Part shown: in pieces, positions 49,610-58,383 of the stretch
Layout of the letters: each line of letters opens with the position of its first letter
Numbering within the stretch: position 1 is the stretch's first letter
Source of the DNA: Microbacterium sp. C5A9
Lineage (GTDB): Bacteria > Actinomycetota > Actinomycetes > Actinomycetales > Microbacteriaceae
Length of the DNA stretch: 64,000 nt
Assembly (NCBI RefSeq): GCF_022627955.1
Contig: NZ_JABXGD010000007.1
Location: 124,001-188,000, forward strand
Direction: 5' to 3'
Made by a program: the position numbers and the translations under genes
Notes under the pieces: generated by a model
Database searches by the model: none
Told to the model about the DNA's origin: nothing
What the model saw: the letters and a program-made list of their open reading frames with translations, nothing else

Positions 49610-49627
49610 GCATGACGATCCTCATGC
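49610..49627. promoter_or_regulatory. Inverted repeat in the kdp promoter region
   Basis: GCATGA (49610-49615) and TCATGC (49622-49627) form an inverted repeat about 30 bp upstream of the first kdp peptide; GCATGC recurs at about 49652-49657. It lies in the 147-bp divergent region between kdp and the permease gene. Binding by KdpE is possible but not shown. Confidence 0.45.
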
Positions 49628-49725
49628 TTTGCCTACGGCGATATATGGGATGCATGCGGGATGCTCACGGTCGCGCGGCGACCGGCGTCGAACCGCGACG
49701 CCACGTGCGGATCTACACTCAGCGA

Positions 49726-50904
49726 GTGGGTACGACGCGCCGGCGAGTGGGAGCGGGGACGATCATCGTCCTCGCGCTGGTCGCGGCCGCCGCGGTCTGC
49801 CTCGTCACAGGACTCCTGCCCCGCGCGGATGCGGGGGATCTGGGTGCGCGCATCGCCCCGGTGCTCGGGTTCGTCGTCGCGATCACGGTCGTGGCCGAGC
49901 TCGCCCGAGACGCCGCGGTGTTCGACGTCGTCGCCCAGCGCCTGGCGCGGTGGGGACGCGGCAGGGTCGTCCTGCTGTGGGCGTCGGTCGTGCTGCTCGC
50001 GGTCGTCAGCACCGTGTTCCTCTCGCTCGACACCACAGCGGTGATCGTGACCCCGGTCGTGGTCGTGCTGGCGCAGAGCGTCGGACTCCCGCCGCTGCCG
50101 TTCGCACTCGTCACGGTGTGGCTCGCGAACACGGCGTCGCTCGCGCTTCCCGTGTCGAACCTCACGAACCTGCTCGCGGCGCGCGCCATCGGCGACGATC
50201 CGTTCTCGTTCCTGGCCCTGAGCTGGGCGCCGACGCTCGTCGGCGTGCTCGTGCCGGTCGCGATCCTCACGGTCGTCCATCGCCGCACGCTGTTCGGCGC
50301 CTACACGCGGCCCGTCGGCGCCGCGGCATCCGACCGCGTCCTGTTCTGGGGGGCGGCCGGCATCCTGCTCGTGCTCATGCCCCTGCTCGCGCTGACCCAC
50401 GAGGTGTGGATTCCCGCGACGATCGCCGCCGTGCTGCTCGCCGGGCTCTTCGCCGTGCGGCGACGTCATGTGCTGCGGCCGTCTCTCGTGCCCTGGCAGG
50501 CGATCGGTCTCGCGACCGCGCTGTTCGTGCTCGTCGAGACCGCGCATGCGAACGGGCTGCTCGCCTTCCTCTCGTCGCTGCAGACCGACGGCCACGGACT
50601 CGGAGAGCTCCTGCGGCTCGCGGCGGTGGGCGCGCTCGCCGCGAACGGCATCAACAACCTGCCCGCGTATCTGGTGCTCGAACCCGCGGCAGGCGATCCC
50701 GTCGCGCTGATGGCGCTGCTGATCGGCGTGAACCTCGGCCCGCTCATCACGCCGTGGGCCTCGCTCGCGACGCTTCTGTGGCACCACAGGGTGGTGTCGC
50801 TGGGGGTCGAGATCCGCTGGTCGCGGCTGATGCTGTGGGGAGCGATCGTGGCGGTGCCGACCGTCGCGATCGCGACGCTGGCCCTGGCTCTCGTCGCGGG
50901 CTGA
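49726..50904 (+). CDS. SLC13/ArsB-like permease
   Basis: A 392-residue permease with about ten helices in two inverted halves; TAVIVTPVVVVLA and NTASLALPVSNLTNLLAA in the first half and NGINNLPAYLVLEP with GVNLGPLITPWASLATLLW in the second are the hairpin regions typical of the ion transporter (ArsB/NhaD/SLC13) superfamily. The substrate, possibly an oxyanion or sodium-linked anion, cannot be told. The start GTG 49726 was chosen because the first helix follows at once. It is divergent from kdp. Confidence 0.8.
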   Translation: MGTTRRRVGAGTIIVLALVAAAAVCLVTGLLPRADAGDLGARIAPVLGFVVAITVVAELARDAAVFDVVAQRLARWGRGRVVLLWASVVLLAVVSTVFLSLDTTAVIVTPVVVVLAQSVGLPPLPFALVTVWLANTASLALPVSNLTNLLAARAIGDDPFSFLALSWAPTLVGVLVPVAILTVVHRRTLFGAYTRPVGAAASDRVLFWGAAGILLVLMPLLALTHEVWIPATIAAVLLAGLFAVRRRHVLRPSLVPWQAIGLATALFVLVETAHANGLLAFLSSLQTDGHGLGELLRLAAVGALAANGINNLPAYLVLEPAAGDPVALMALLIGVNLGPLITPWASLATLLWHHRVVSLGVEIRWSRLMLWGAIVAVPTVAIATLALALVAG

Positions 50905-51102
50905 ACCGAGCGGAGGACCGGCGCGGCGAGGCTGCCACGCCGAAGAAAGGGAAAGGGCAGCGACTCAGGTCAAGGGGATCTGGGGAAATCCGGGCGCTGA
51001 AAGGGGAGTTGCGCCGTCTGTGAGCCGCTGCCCCGCAGTCCGACGCTACGCACACCCGCGAGAATCCGCTGAAACTTCAGTGCCTGATGTGTGGTGCAGC
51101 GA

Positions 51103-51121
51103 TGTATCGGCGGCATACAGT
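51103..51121 (+). promoter_or_regulatory. Operator and -10 of the GntR gene
   Basis: TGTAT (51103-51107) and ATACA (51115-51119) form an inverted repeat of the style bound by GntR regulators. It overlaps a TACAGT -10 hexamer (51116-51121) that ends 6 nt before the GTG start, so autoregulation of a leaderless mRNA is likely. The rest of the 223-bp gap from 50905 shows no gene. Confidence 0.6.
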
Positions 51122-51127
51122 GTGCCA

Positions 51128-51811
51128 GTGGACGATGTCAGCTCTCCTCTGCCGATCCGGCCGCGGCAGCTCATCCGCGACCAGGTGTTCGCCACGCTCG
51201 CCGAGGAGATCATCACCGGGGTGCGTCCTCCCCTCGAAGAGATCCGCGACCAGGATCTCCAGGCCGAATACGGCATCTCCCGCACCCCCATCCGCGAGGC
51301 CCTGAACCGCCTCGCCGACCTCGGGCTGATCGAGGTCAGCACGAACCGCTTCACCCGTGTCGCACCGGTCGACCTGAACGCGCAGGCCGACCGGGTCGAG
51401 ACCGCGGTCGCGATGATCGGCTACTGCGCCGTGAAGGTCGTGCCGACCTACACCGACGAGCAGGTCGCGGCGATGGACGCGCACATCACCGGCATCCTCG
51501 CCACCGACCTCGCCTGGACCACGAATCGTGAGGGACTCGCGCTCTGGTATGCGCTGTGGGCCGAGCTGGTGCTGAGCGCGCACAACCAGACGATGGTCGA
51601 CATCCTCGACGGACGCCTCGCGATGCACCTGACGAGGACCGTGCCGAATCAACCCGTCGCCGACGACCTCGCGGCCTACATGCGCGCGGCACTCGAACAG
51701 CTGCGTGCCCTGCTGCGCGACCGCGACGGCGACGGATCACGCGCTCTGATCGAGCAGCTCTTCGTACGATCGACGATCGAGCCCCTCAGGGCCGCCGCCG
51801 CGGAGGAATGA
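51128..51811 (+). CDS. GntR-family regulator, FCD-like
   Basis: A 227-residue regulator with a GntR winged helix at about residues 12-75 (LIRDQVFATLAEEIITGVRP, EYGISRTPIREALNRLADLG) and a helical FCD-type ligand domain. It starts at GTG 51128. Its TGA overlaps an ATG of a second GntR-type gene, so the two are co-translated. No metabolic gene is linked, so the target and ligand are unknown. Confidence 0.85.
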   Translation: MDDVSSPLPIRPRQLIRDQVFATLAEEIITGVRPPLEEIRDQDLQAEYGISRTPIREALNRLADLGLIEVSTNRFTRVAPVDLNAQADRVETAVAMIGYCAVKVVPTYTDEQVAAMDAHITGILATDLAWTTNREGLALWYALWAELVLSAHNQTMVDILDGRLAMHLTRTVPNQPVADDLAAYMRAALEQLRALLRDRDGDGSRALIEQLFVRSTIEPLRAAAAEE

Positions 51812-51813
51812 CG

Positions 51814-52515
51814 ATGCCCGACGAGCGCATCGACCGGCTGCTCTCCACCCGACTGCTGGGAGGGTCGGGCGCCGCGGCACCGCTCGTCAGCTCCCGATCG
51901 GATGCGGTCGTCGACTCCCTCGCGCGATCCATCGAGACCGGAGACCTCAGGCCGGGCGACTCGCTCTCGGTGACGGCTCTCGCGCAGCGTCTCGATGTCG
52001 CTGCGGCGACCGTGCGGTCGGCCCTCAGCGCACTCGATGCCATGCACCTGGTCGAGCATCGACCCAACCGTGCCTCGGTCGTGGTGACTCCGACGAGCGC
52101 CTGGTTCGTCGCGGTCGCCGCGGAGTGCTCGGGCCTGTCGATCGCCGCCGCCGACCTCGGCATCATCGCCGCGACGGAGGCGCAGATCGAGAGCTTCGCG
52201 GCGCGGGCGGACGAGGTCGCGGCGCTCTGGTCGGAGGAGGGGCAGGATCAGGTCGTCGGGGCCGAGGGGCTCTGGGGCCTCCTGCACATGCTCGCCGAGT
52301 TCTCGCGCAACCCCTACCTCGCCGCCCTGCACGCCTCGAAGCGCACGGCGCTGGTGTTCGGCATCCGCTCGCTGAGCCGCTCGCGCAATCCGGCGATGCT
52401 GAGGTCCGCCGTCGACGCACTCGTCATGGCGGCCCGCGATCGCGACCGCCACGAGGCCGTCGACATCGTGCGCGACCTGTTCATCTTCGTGATCGACGGG
52501 GTCACCGAGCTCTGA
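51814..52515 (+). CDS. Second GntR-like regulator
   Basis: A 233-residue protein with a GntR-like winged helix at about residues 25-90 (VVDSLARSIETGDLRPGDSL, TALAQRLDVAAATVRSALSA) and a helical domain distantly like that of its neighbour. GGAGGA at 51802-51807 is 6 nt before ATG 51814, which is why this start was preferred to ATG 51808. The tandem arrangement suggests the two proteins act together, perhaps as a heterodimer; this is inference. Confidence 0.8.
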   Translation: MPDERIDRLLSTRLLGGSGAAAPLVSSRSDAVVDSLARSIETGDLRPGDSLSVTALAQRLDVAAATVRSALSALDAMHLVEHRPNRASVVVTPTSAWFVAVAAECSGLSIAAADLGIIAATEAQIESFAARADEVAALWSEEGQDQVVGAEGLWGLLHMLAEFSRNPYLAALHASKRTALVFGIRSLSRSRNPAMLRSAVDALVMAARDRDRHEAVDIVRDLFIFVIDGVTEL

Positions 52516-52536
52516 GCCGGTGGGCGGCGTCGGTGC

Positions 52537-53121
52537 TCAGCCGCGCCACTCCTCCGCGAGGATGCCGTAGTTCATGCCGTCGAGCCACTCGCCCGATCGG
52601 TGCAGCGCGGTCTTGCGGCTGAACTCCTCACGCCTCATGCCGAGTCTCTCCATGAGGCGCCACGAGGGCTCGTTGTCGGCGAAGCATCCGGCGTGCACGC
52701 GGCGCAGCCCCAGCGGCCCGACGCACACGTCGATGACCGCACGGATCGCCTCGGTCGCGTAGCCGCGCCCGGTGTAGCCCGGGTCGAGCACCCAGCCCAG
52801 CTCCGCCTCCACGCCCTTCGCCTCCTCGGCCACCTCGAGCTGCGCCCACCCGTCGCCGATCCTGATCATGACGTCGCCGATGGGGGTCGGGTCACCGTTC
52901 TCGCCCAGGAGCTCGACGATGTGCATCGCGGAGAGGCGGTCGGGGTCGAGGTAACGCTCGCGGAACGCCTCGATCGTCGTCGGCGCGAGCCCGAGCCACC
53001 GATTCACCTCGGGGAGCCGCCGCCACTCCCACATCGCGTCGATGTCTGTCGGGGTCATCGGCCTGATCTGCAAGCGCTCCGTGCGGATGGGCCAGACATC
53101 AGTGTGCGGCGGGGTGGTCAT
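52537..53121 (-). CDS. GNAT-family N-acetyltransferase, RimJ-like
   Basis: A 194-residue RimJ/RimL-type acetyltransferase: RTERLQIRPMTPTDIDAMW near the N-terminus, acetyl-CoA loop GYTGRGYATEAIRAVID (about 114-130) and VHAGCFADNEPSWRLMERLG. It probably acetylates a protein or small-molecule amine. TAGGCT at 53128-53133, 6 nt before the ATG, suggests leaderless expression. Confidence 0.85.
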   Translation of the reverse strand: MTTPPHTDVWPIRTERLQIRPMTPTDIDAMWEWRRLPEVNRWLGLAPTTIEAFRERYLDPDRLSAMHIVELLGENGDPTPIGDVMIRIGDGWAQLEVAEEAKGVEAELGWVLDPGYTGRGYATEAIRAVIDVCVGPLGLRRVHAGCFADNEPSWRLMERLGMRREEFSRKTALHRSGEWLDGMNYGILAEEWRG

Positions 53122-53179
53122 CGCACCAGCCTATTCATCCGTTCGCGCGGCGCCCTGAGGGAGAGGCGCGACCGCCGAC

Positions 53180-53779
53180 TCACGCCTGCCACCGTCGCAT
53201 CTCGGCCGCGAGCGCGGGGTTCGTCTCGGTGAAGCGGGCGGTGATGCTCTCGCGGATCTCGGGCGGCTTGTTCTGGCTCAGCTTGGCGCGGGCGTCGAAC
53301 CGGTCGACGCGCATCCGCAGCCCCACCGTGCCCTTCGCGGCGCGACGTGTGCCCGCCTCGTCCTCCGAGAGGCTGCGGCCGTGCGGGGTGCCGCTCTCGA
53401 AATGATCGGTGAGGCGCGCGAGCATCGCGTAGTTCTCCTCCTCACTGAGGATCTCCGGCGTGCCGTACAGGTGCGCCGTGACGTGGTTCCACGTGGGCAC
53501 GAGCTCGCCCGGTGCATAGAGGCTCGGCGACACGTAGTCGTGCGGTCCCTGGATGATCACCAGCACCTCATGGCGGCCGAGCTCGTGCAGCTGCTCGTCG
53601 GGGCGGCCGAAATGGCTGGCGATGACGATGCCGTCTTCGTCGTCGAGCAGGAGGGCCGGGTAGTGCGAGGCCACCAGCCCCGTGCTCGTGTGCGACACGA
53701 ACGTCGCCCACGGGTTGCCTCGGATGAGGCGCGCGACCTCGAGCGGATCGGTCATCAGGTAGCGGGGTGTATGGCGCAT
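53180..53779 (-). CDS. FMN-binding PaiB-like regulator
   Basis: A 199-residue PaiB-family protein, beginning MRHTPRYLMTDPLEVARLIR, with the split-barrel flavin-binding region SHYPALLLD and the segment VPTWNHVTAHLYG. PaiB in Bacillus is linked to repression of sporulation and protease genes and to polyamine metabolism; the true activity may be FMN-dependent. Its ATG shares a base with the stop of the EamA exporter gene, so they are co-translated. Confidence 0.85.
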   Translation of the reverse strand: MRHTPRYLMTDPLEVARLIRGNPWATFVSHTSTGLVASHYPALLLDDEDGIVIASHFGRPDEQLHELGRHEVLVIIQGPHDYVSPSLYAPGELVPTWNHVTAHLYGTPEILSEEENYAMLARLTDHFESGTPHGRSLSEDEAGTRRAAKGTVGLRMRVDRFDARAKLSQNKPPEIRESITARFTETNPALAAEMRRWQA

Positions 53780-54744
53780 CAGGACTCCTCTGAGGGGTGG
53801 CGGGGCGACGGGGCGGAACGGTGCGCGCGGGCACTCGACGATCGCGCGCCCACGGCGAGCGCGGCGCACACGATCACGGTGAGCCCGCCGAGCAGCGTCG
53901 ACCATCCGATGGACTCGTGCAGCAGCAGGGCGGCCCATGCGATGCCCAGGACGGGTTGGACGAGCTGGATCTGGCTGACCTGCGCCATCGGTCCGATGGC
54001 CAGTCCGCGATACCAGGCGAAGAAGGCGACGAACATGCTGACGACCGCCAGGTATGCGAACGCCAGCCATTCGACGGATGTGGCGGTGGGAGGCGCGTCG
54101 ACCGCGGCGACGATCGCGAGGATGCTCATGGCGGGGGCCGCCAGCACCAGCGCCCAGGACACGGTCTGCCACGAGCCGAGTTCCCTGGCCAGAAGGCCAC
54201 CCTCGGCATAGCCGATCGCCGCGGCCAGCACGGCCCCGAACAGCAGCAGGTCTGACCAGTGCAGGTCGCCGATGCCCCCGTTCTGCATGGACGCGAACAG
54301 CACGGCAGCGCCGGCCCCGGTGCCCGCGAAGGCCCAGAACGCGACGGGAGGCCGTTCCCGTGTGCGCACGACCACGAGCACTGCGGTCGCGGCCGGCAGC
54401 AGCCCGATCACGACGGCACCGTGACTGGCGGGCGCGGTCGTCATCGCGAACGAGGTGAGCAGGGGGAAACCCGCCACCACGCCGGCCGCGACGACGGCCA
54501 GCCGCCCCCACTGGGCCCTCGTGGGCGGATGCTGGCGCGTGGCCGCGAGCACGAGCGCGGCGAGCACCGCGGCCACGACGGCTCGGGCGGAGCCGATGAA
54601 CAGTGGCGAGAGGCCGCCGACCGCGATGCGGGTGAGGGGGAGGGTGAACGAGAATCCCAGCACGCCGAGCAGACCCCACCCCCACCCGGCCCGGGGGGAT
54701 AGCGCTGCCGACGTGCGGACGATAACGCTACTATCTGTACTCAT
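53779..54744 (-). CDS. EamA-family exporter
   Basis: A 321-residue drug/metabolite transporter with ten helices in two EamA repeats (about 22-150 and 165-295). Such carriers export amino acids, amines or other metabolites. The start codon at 54744-54742 overlaps the ATG of the divergent MocR gene. It is co-translated with paiB. The MocR partner and PaiB point to an amine or amino acid as cargo, but this is inference. Confidence 0.85.
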   Translation of the reverse strand: MSTDSSVIVRTSAALSPRAGWGWGLLGVLGFSFTLPLTRIAVGGLSPLFIGSARAVVAAVLAALVLAATRQHPPTRAQWGRLAVVAAGVVAGFPLLTSFAMTTAPASHGAVVIGLLPAATAVLVVVRTRERPPVAFWAFAGTGAGAAVLFASMQNGGIGDLHWSDLLLFGAVLAAAIGYAEGGLLARELGSWQTVSWALVLAAPAMSILAIVAAVDAPPTATSVEWLAFAYLAVVSMFVAFFAWYRGLAIGPMAQVSQIQLVQPVLGIAWAALLLHESIGWSTLLGGLTVIVCAALAVGARSSSARAHRSAPSPRHPSEES

Positions 54745-54758
54745 GGGTCACGATAGCA
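54729..54758. promoter_or_regulatory. Symmetric divergent leaderless promoter
   Basis: TACTAT at 54729-54734 ends 8 nt before the MocR ATG (54743). On the other strand TGCTAT (54758-54753) ends 8 nt before the EamA ATG (54744-54742). The two ATGs overlap in CATG, and CTATC (54731-54735) with GATAG (54752-54756) form an inverted repeat centred exactly on the overlap. Both mRNAs must be leaderless or start upstream of the partner start codon. MocR binding at the dyad is likely. Confidence 0.75.
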
Positions 54759-56149
54759 GTGAGCGCATCGTCCAGGGCGTTCGGGCCTGGATCTCCACCG
54801 CAGCTCCCGGCGCACGGGTGCCGTCGAATCGTGCCCTCATGGCCGAGTACGGCGCGAGCCCGGTCACCGTGCAGAAGGCGATGTCACGGCTGGTGCGCCT
54901 CGGCCTGGTCGAGTCCCGACCCGGTGCGGGGACGTTCGTGCGCGCGCAGCGTGCGCCGAGGGTCGCCGACTACGGATGGCAGACGTCGGCCCTCGGCGCC
55001 CCGCCCGCGAGGCTCGCCGGGCTCACCTCGACGCAGCGCACGATCGCCCCCGACGCGATCGGCATGCATTCGGGGTATCCCGCGGTCGACCTGCTTCCCG
55101 AGCGGCTCGTCCGCCAGGCGATCACCCGCGCGGCCCGGACGTCGTCTGCGCTGACCCGCTCGCCGGCCGCCGGGCTACCCGAACTGCAGGCCTGGTTCGC
55201 GGCCGAGCTCGCGGCATCCGCCCCCGCAGACGTCACTCCCGCGTCCGCCCGCGATGCCCTCGTGATCGCAGGCAGCCAGAGTGGTCTGAGCTCGATCTTC
55301 CGGGCCGTCGTGGGGGCAGGCCAGCCGCTGCTGATCGAGTCTCCCACCTACTGGGGTGCTCTGCTCGCGGCGGAGCAGGCGGGCGTCGTGCTGGTGCCGA
55401 TCCCGTCGGGACCGCACGGGCCCGACCCGGACGCCGTCGAGCGGGCGTTCGCCGAGACGGGCGCTCGCGCGTTCTACGCCCAGCCCACGTTCGCGAATCC
55501 GACGGGCGCCCGCTGGCCCGCGGCGACGGGACCCGCGGTGCTCGAGAGCGTGCGCCGTCATGGCGCCTTCCTCATCGAGGACGACTGGGCGCATGACCTC
55601 GCCATCGACGGCGAGTCCCGACCTCTGGCGGCGAGTGACGACGACGGTCACGTGGTCTACCTGCGCTCGTTGACGAAGAGCGTGTCGCCCGCGCTGCGGA
55701 TCGCGGCCGTGATCGCCCGAGGACCGGCCCGCGAGCGCATCCTGGCGGACCGCGGCGCCGAGTCGATGTATGTGAGCGGACTGCTGCAGGCAGCCGCGCT
55801 CGACGTGGTCACCCAGCCCGCCTGGGCGACCCACCTGCGCGGGTTCCGCGAGCAGCTGCGGGCCCGCCGCGACCTGCTGCTGTCGAGCCTCGCCGAGCAT
55901 GCGCCGGCGGCGGCTGTCGAGACGGTGCCTGCGGGCGGACTCAACCTGTGGGCACGGCTTCCCGACGGGACCGACGTCGATGCGGTCGTCCGGCGATGCG
56001 AGTCCCGCGGGCTGGTCATCTCACCGGGCGCCGAGTGGTTTCCCGCGGAGCCCTCGGGAGAGTATGTGCGCCTCAACTACGCGAACGCCGACCCGTCGCG
56101 ATTCGCCGAGGCGGCCGGCATCCTCGGCGCCGTGCTCGCAGCATCCTGA
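54743..56149 (+). CDS. MocR-type regulator (GntR helix-turn-helix plus aminotransferase domain)
   Basis: A 468-residue fusion. Residues 1-75 are a GntR winged helix (SNRALMAEYGASPVTVQKAM) and about 110-465 a class I aminotransferase-like domain binding pyridoxal phosphate, with the Schiff-base Lys in LRSLTKSVSPALRIA and the Arg/Tyr region FANPTGARW. MocR proteins use PLP with an amine or amino acid to sense vitamin B6 or related metabolites. It is divergent from the EamA exporter with overlapping start codons. Confidence 0.9.
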   Translation: MGHDSSERIVQGVRAWISTAAPGARVPSNRALMAEYGASPVTVQKAMSRLVRLGLVESRPGAGTFVRAQRAPRVADYGWQTSALGAPPARLAGLTSTQRTIAPDAIGMHSGYPAVDLLPERLVRQAITRAARTSSALTRSPAAGLPELQAWFAAELAASAPADVTPASARDALVIAGSQSGLSSIFRAVVGAGQPLLIESPTYWGALLAAEQAGVVLVPIPSGPHGPDPDAVERAFAETGARAFYAQPTFANPTGARWPAATGPAVLESVRRHGAFLIEDDWAHDLAIDGESRPLAASDDDGHVVYLRSLTKSVSPALRIAAVIARGPARERILADRGAESMYVSGLLQAAALDVVTQPAWATHLRGFREQLRARRDLLLSSLAEHAPAAAVETVPAGGLNLWARLPDGTDVDAVVRRCESRGLVISPGAEWFPAEPSGEYVRLNYANADPSRFAEAAGILGAVLAAS

Positions 56150-56178
56150 CGCCGGGCCCGCCCGGCCGGGTCGACCGC

Positions 56179-58254
56179 TCAGCTCTCGGGCGGACCCTCG
56201 GGACGGTGCGCACGGCGCCCGCTCACGACGACGGGTCGACCGGCGCGCTCCTGGCCGGGCAGAGGACGCGAGCGGCGACCGTAGATCAGCTCCGACGAGT
56301 CGAGCAGCCACGGCACGAGCGTGATCGACACCCCGTGCACGAGCATGAGCTGGTTGGCGAGGCGGCGGGCGCGGCGGTTGTGCAGGAACGTCTCCCACCA
56401 GTGCCCCACGATGTACTGCGGCAGATAGACGGTGACGACCGACGAACCGTGCTTCTCGCGATACTGCGTGATGAACTGCGTCACCGGCTGCGCGAACGAC
56501 CGGTACGGCGACTCGACGATCACGAGCGGTATCGGCACGAGATGATCGGCCCAGTCCCGCTGCAGCTGGGCGGCGTCGTCGGATGCCACGGCGACGTGCA
56601 CGGCGAGCGTCTTGCCGTGCTTGGCGGCGATCGCGTAGTCGATCGCCTTCACGACCGGCTTCTGCAGTCGGTTGACGAGCACGATCGCGAGGTCCCCCGT
56701 CGCGCCGAACTTGGTGGTGTCGTCGATCGCGATCTCGTGCTCGACGTCACGGTAGTAGCGCTTGACGCCCATCATCAGGAATGCCAGCACGGGGATCGCG
56801 AAGAACACCAGGTACGCGCCGTGGGTGAACTTCGTGATCGTCACGATCAGCAGCACGGTGACCGTCATCGCGGCACCGACCGAGTTGATGATCAGGCCCA
56901 TCTTCGCCGAGCGGCGGTCGGATGCCGAGGCGCCGTCGATGCCCGAGCCGGCGGTCTTCTCGACGGGGCCGCGCAGCACACGCCGCCAGTGCCGCACCAT
57001 GCCGATCTGGCCCAGTGAGAACGACACGAAGACGCCGATGATGTAGAGCTGGATCAGCGTCGTCAGGCGAGCCTGGAACACGACCAGCACCGCGATCGCG
57101 GCGATGCCGAGCACGATCATGCCGTTCGAGAACACGAGCCGGTCGCCGCGGGTGTTGAGCGACTTCGGTGCGTAGCCGTCGCGCGCCAGCACCGACCCGA
57201 GCAGCGGGAAGCCGTTGAAGGCGGTGTTCGCAGCGAGCAGCAGCACGCAGGCCGTCGCCGCCTGGATGATGAAGAACAGGATGCTGCCGCCGCCGAACGT
57301 GGCCGAGGCGATCTGCGCCATGAGGCTCGGCTGCGGGTTCGAGCAGTCGAAGCCGATCAGGTCGCACGGGTTCTCGGCGTAGTGCACGCCCGAGATCAGA
57401 GCGAGCGCGGTGAGCCCGGCGAACAGACAGGCCGCGATCGAGCCCATGAGCACGAGAGTGGTCTGCGCGTTGCGCACCTTCGGCGTGCGGAACGCCGGTA
57501 CGCCGTTCGACACGGCCTCGACACCCGTGAGGGCGGAGCATCCGCTCGAGAACGCGCGCAGGATCAGGAGGATGACCGCGGCCTGGCCGAGGTCCTCGGA
57601 GTGCACGGCGAACTCGGCGCTCGATGCGACAGGGGCGTCGCCCAGGAACGTGCGGATGAGGCCCGTCACGATCATGAAGCCGACCGAGCCGATGAACAGG
57701 TAGGTCGGGATCGCGAACACCAACGACGCCTCGCGCACGCCTCGCAGGTTCACGATGATGATGAGGATCACGAAGCCGACCGCGAGCTCGACGCGCAGCG
57801 GGTCGAGTCCCGGCACGGCCGAGATGATGTTGTCGACGCCGGATGCCACCGACACCGCCACCGTCAGCACATAGTCGACGAGCAGCGCGGCCGCCACGAT
57901 GACGCCGGGGATCTCGCCGAGGTTCTTCGACGCGACCTCGTAGTCGCCGCCGCCCGAGGGGTAGGCCTTGATGAGCTGGCGGTAGCTGAGCACGACCACG
58001 ATCAGCAGCACCACGACGGCGATCGCGACCAGCGGCGTGAACGACAGGAACGTGAGCCCGCCGATCAGCAGGATCATCACGAGCTCCTGCGGCGCGTACG
58101 CGACCGAGCTCAGAGCATCCGACGCGAAGATCGGCAGCGCCATCTTCTTCGGGAGCAGCTGATCGTCGACCTGTTCGCTGGTCAGCGGGTCACCGATGAG
58201 GATGCGCTTGGCGCGAGGAGGAGCATCCGTGTTCGCGCGGGTTTCTTCTGACAC
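56179..58254 (-). CDS. kimA: KimA-like potassium permease (APC superfamily)
   Basis: A 691-residue protein with about 12 helices and a C-terminal universal-stress-like cytoplasmic domain. It shares the KimA (YdaO) layout and motifs of Bacillus subtilis: LSSVAYAPQELVMILL, SYRQLIKAYPSGGGDYEVAS, FSSGCSALTGVEAVSNGVPA and LAANTAFNGFPLLGSVLARD. KimA is a potassium/proton symporter inhibited by c-di-AMP. The start GTG 58254 has TAGAGT 8 nt upstream. The C-terminus has an Arg/Pro-rich tail. Promoter repeats lie just upstream. The assignment rests on motif recall. Confidence 0.85.
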   Translation of the reverse strand: MSEETRANTDAPPRAKRILIGDPLTSEQVDDQLLPKKMALPIFASDALSSVAYAPQELVMILLIGGLTFLSFTPLVAIAVVVLLIVVVLSYRQLIKAYPSGGGDYEVASKNLGEIPGVIVAAALLVDYVLTVAVSVASGVDNIISAVPGLDPLRVELAVGFVILIIIVNLRGVREASLVFAIPTYLFIGSVGFMIVTGLIRTFLGDAPVASSAEFAVHSEDLGQAAVILLILRAFSSGCSALTGVEAVSNGVPAFRTPKVRNAQTTLVLMGSIAACLFAGLTALALISGVHYAENPCDLIGFDCSNPQPSLMAQIASATFGGGSILFFIIQAATACVLLLAANTAFNGFPLLGSVLARDGYAPKSLNTRGDRLVFSNGMIVLGIAAIAVLVVFQARLTTLIQLYIIGVFVSFSLGQIGMVRHWRRVLRGPVEKTAGSGIDGASASDRRSAKMGLIINSVGAAMTVTVLLIVTITKFTHGAYLVFFAIPVLAFLMMGVKRYYRDVEHEIAIDDTTKFGATGDLAIVLVNRLQKPVVKAIDYAIAAKHGKTLAVHVAVASDDAAQLQRDWADHLVPIPLVIVESPYRSFAQPVTQFITQYREKHGSSVVTVYLPQYIVGHWWETFLHNRRARRLANQLMLVHGVSITLVPWLLDSSELIYGRRSRPLPGQERAGRPVVVSGRRAHRPEGPPES

Positions 58255-58262
58255 GTCGGGCG

Positions 58263-58345
58263 ACTCTACGCCCGCTGAACGGTTCCCTCACACGATCCTT
58301 ACGGAATCCCTACGGGCGCACGACGCGCCCATACGGAATCCTCAC
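58263..58345 (-). promoter_or_regulatory. Promoter and direct repeats upstream of kimA
   Basis: On the minus strand TAGAGT (58268-58263) is the -10. Upstream are three copies of a GTRRGGAWWCCGT-like motif (plus-strand positions 58279-58291, 58300-58313 and 58332-58345), spaced 22 and 32 bp, close to two and three helical turns. A GGGCGC/GCGCCC hairpin (58314-58330) lies between the last two. The most proximal copy overlaps the -35. This looks like a binding array for a regulator of the OmpR type, but the protein is unknown. Confidence 0.6.
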
Positions 58346-58383
58346 GCGCCCGGGAGGTCGCGTCGGGGTCGGTCCCGGGTGGG

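Noticed and set aside
58255-58383. c-di-AMP (ydaO) riboswitch before kimA
   Set aside because: The likely transcription start is at the start codon, leaving no room for a leader, and no matching pseudoknot motif was seen.
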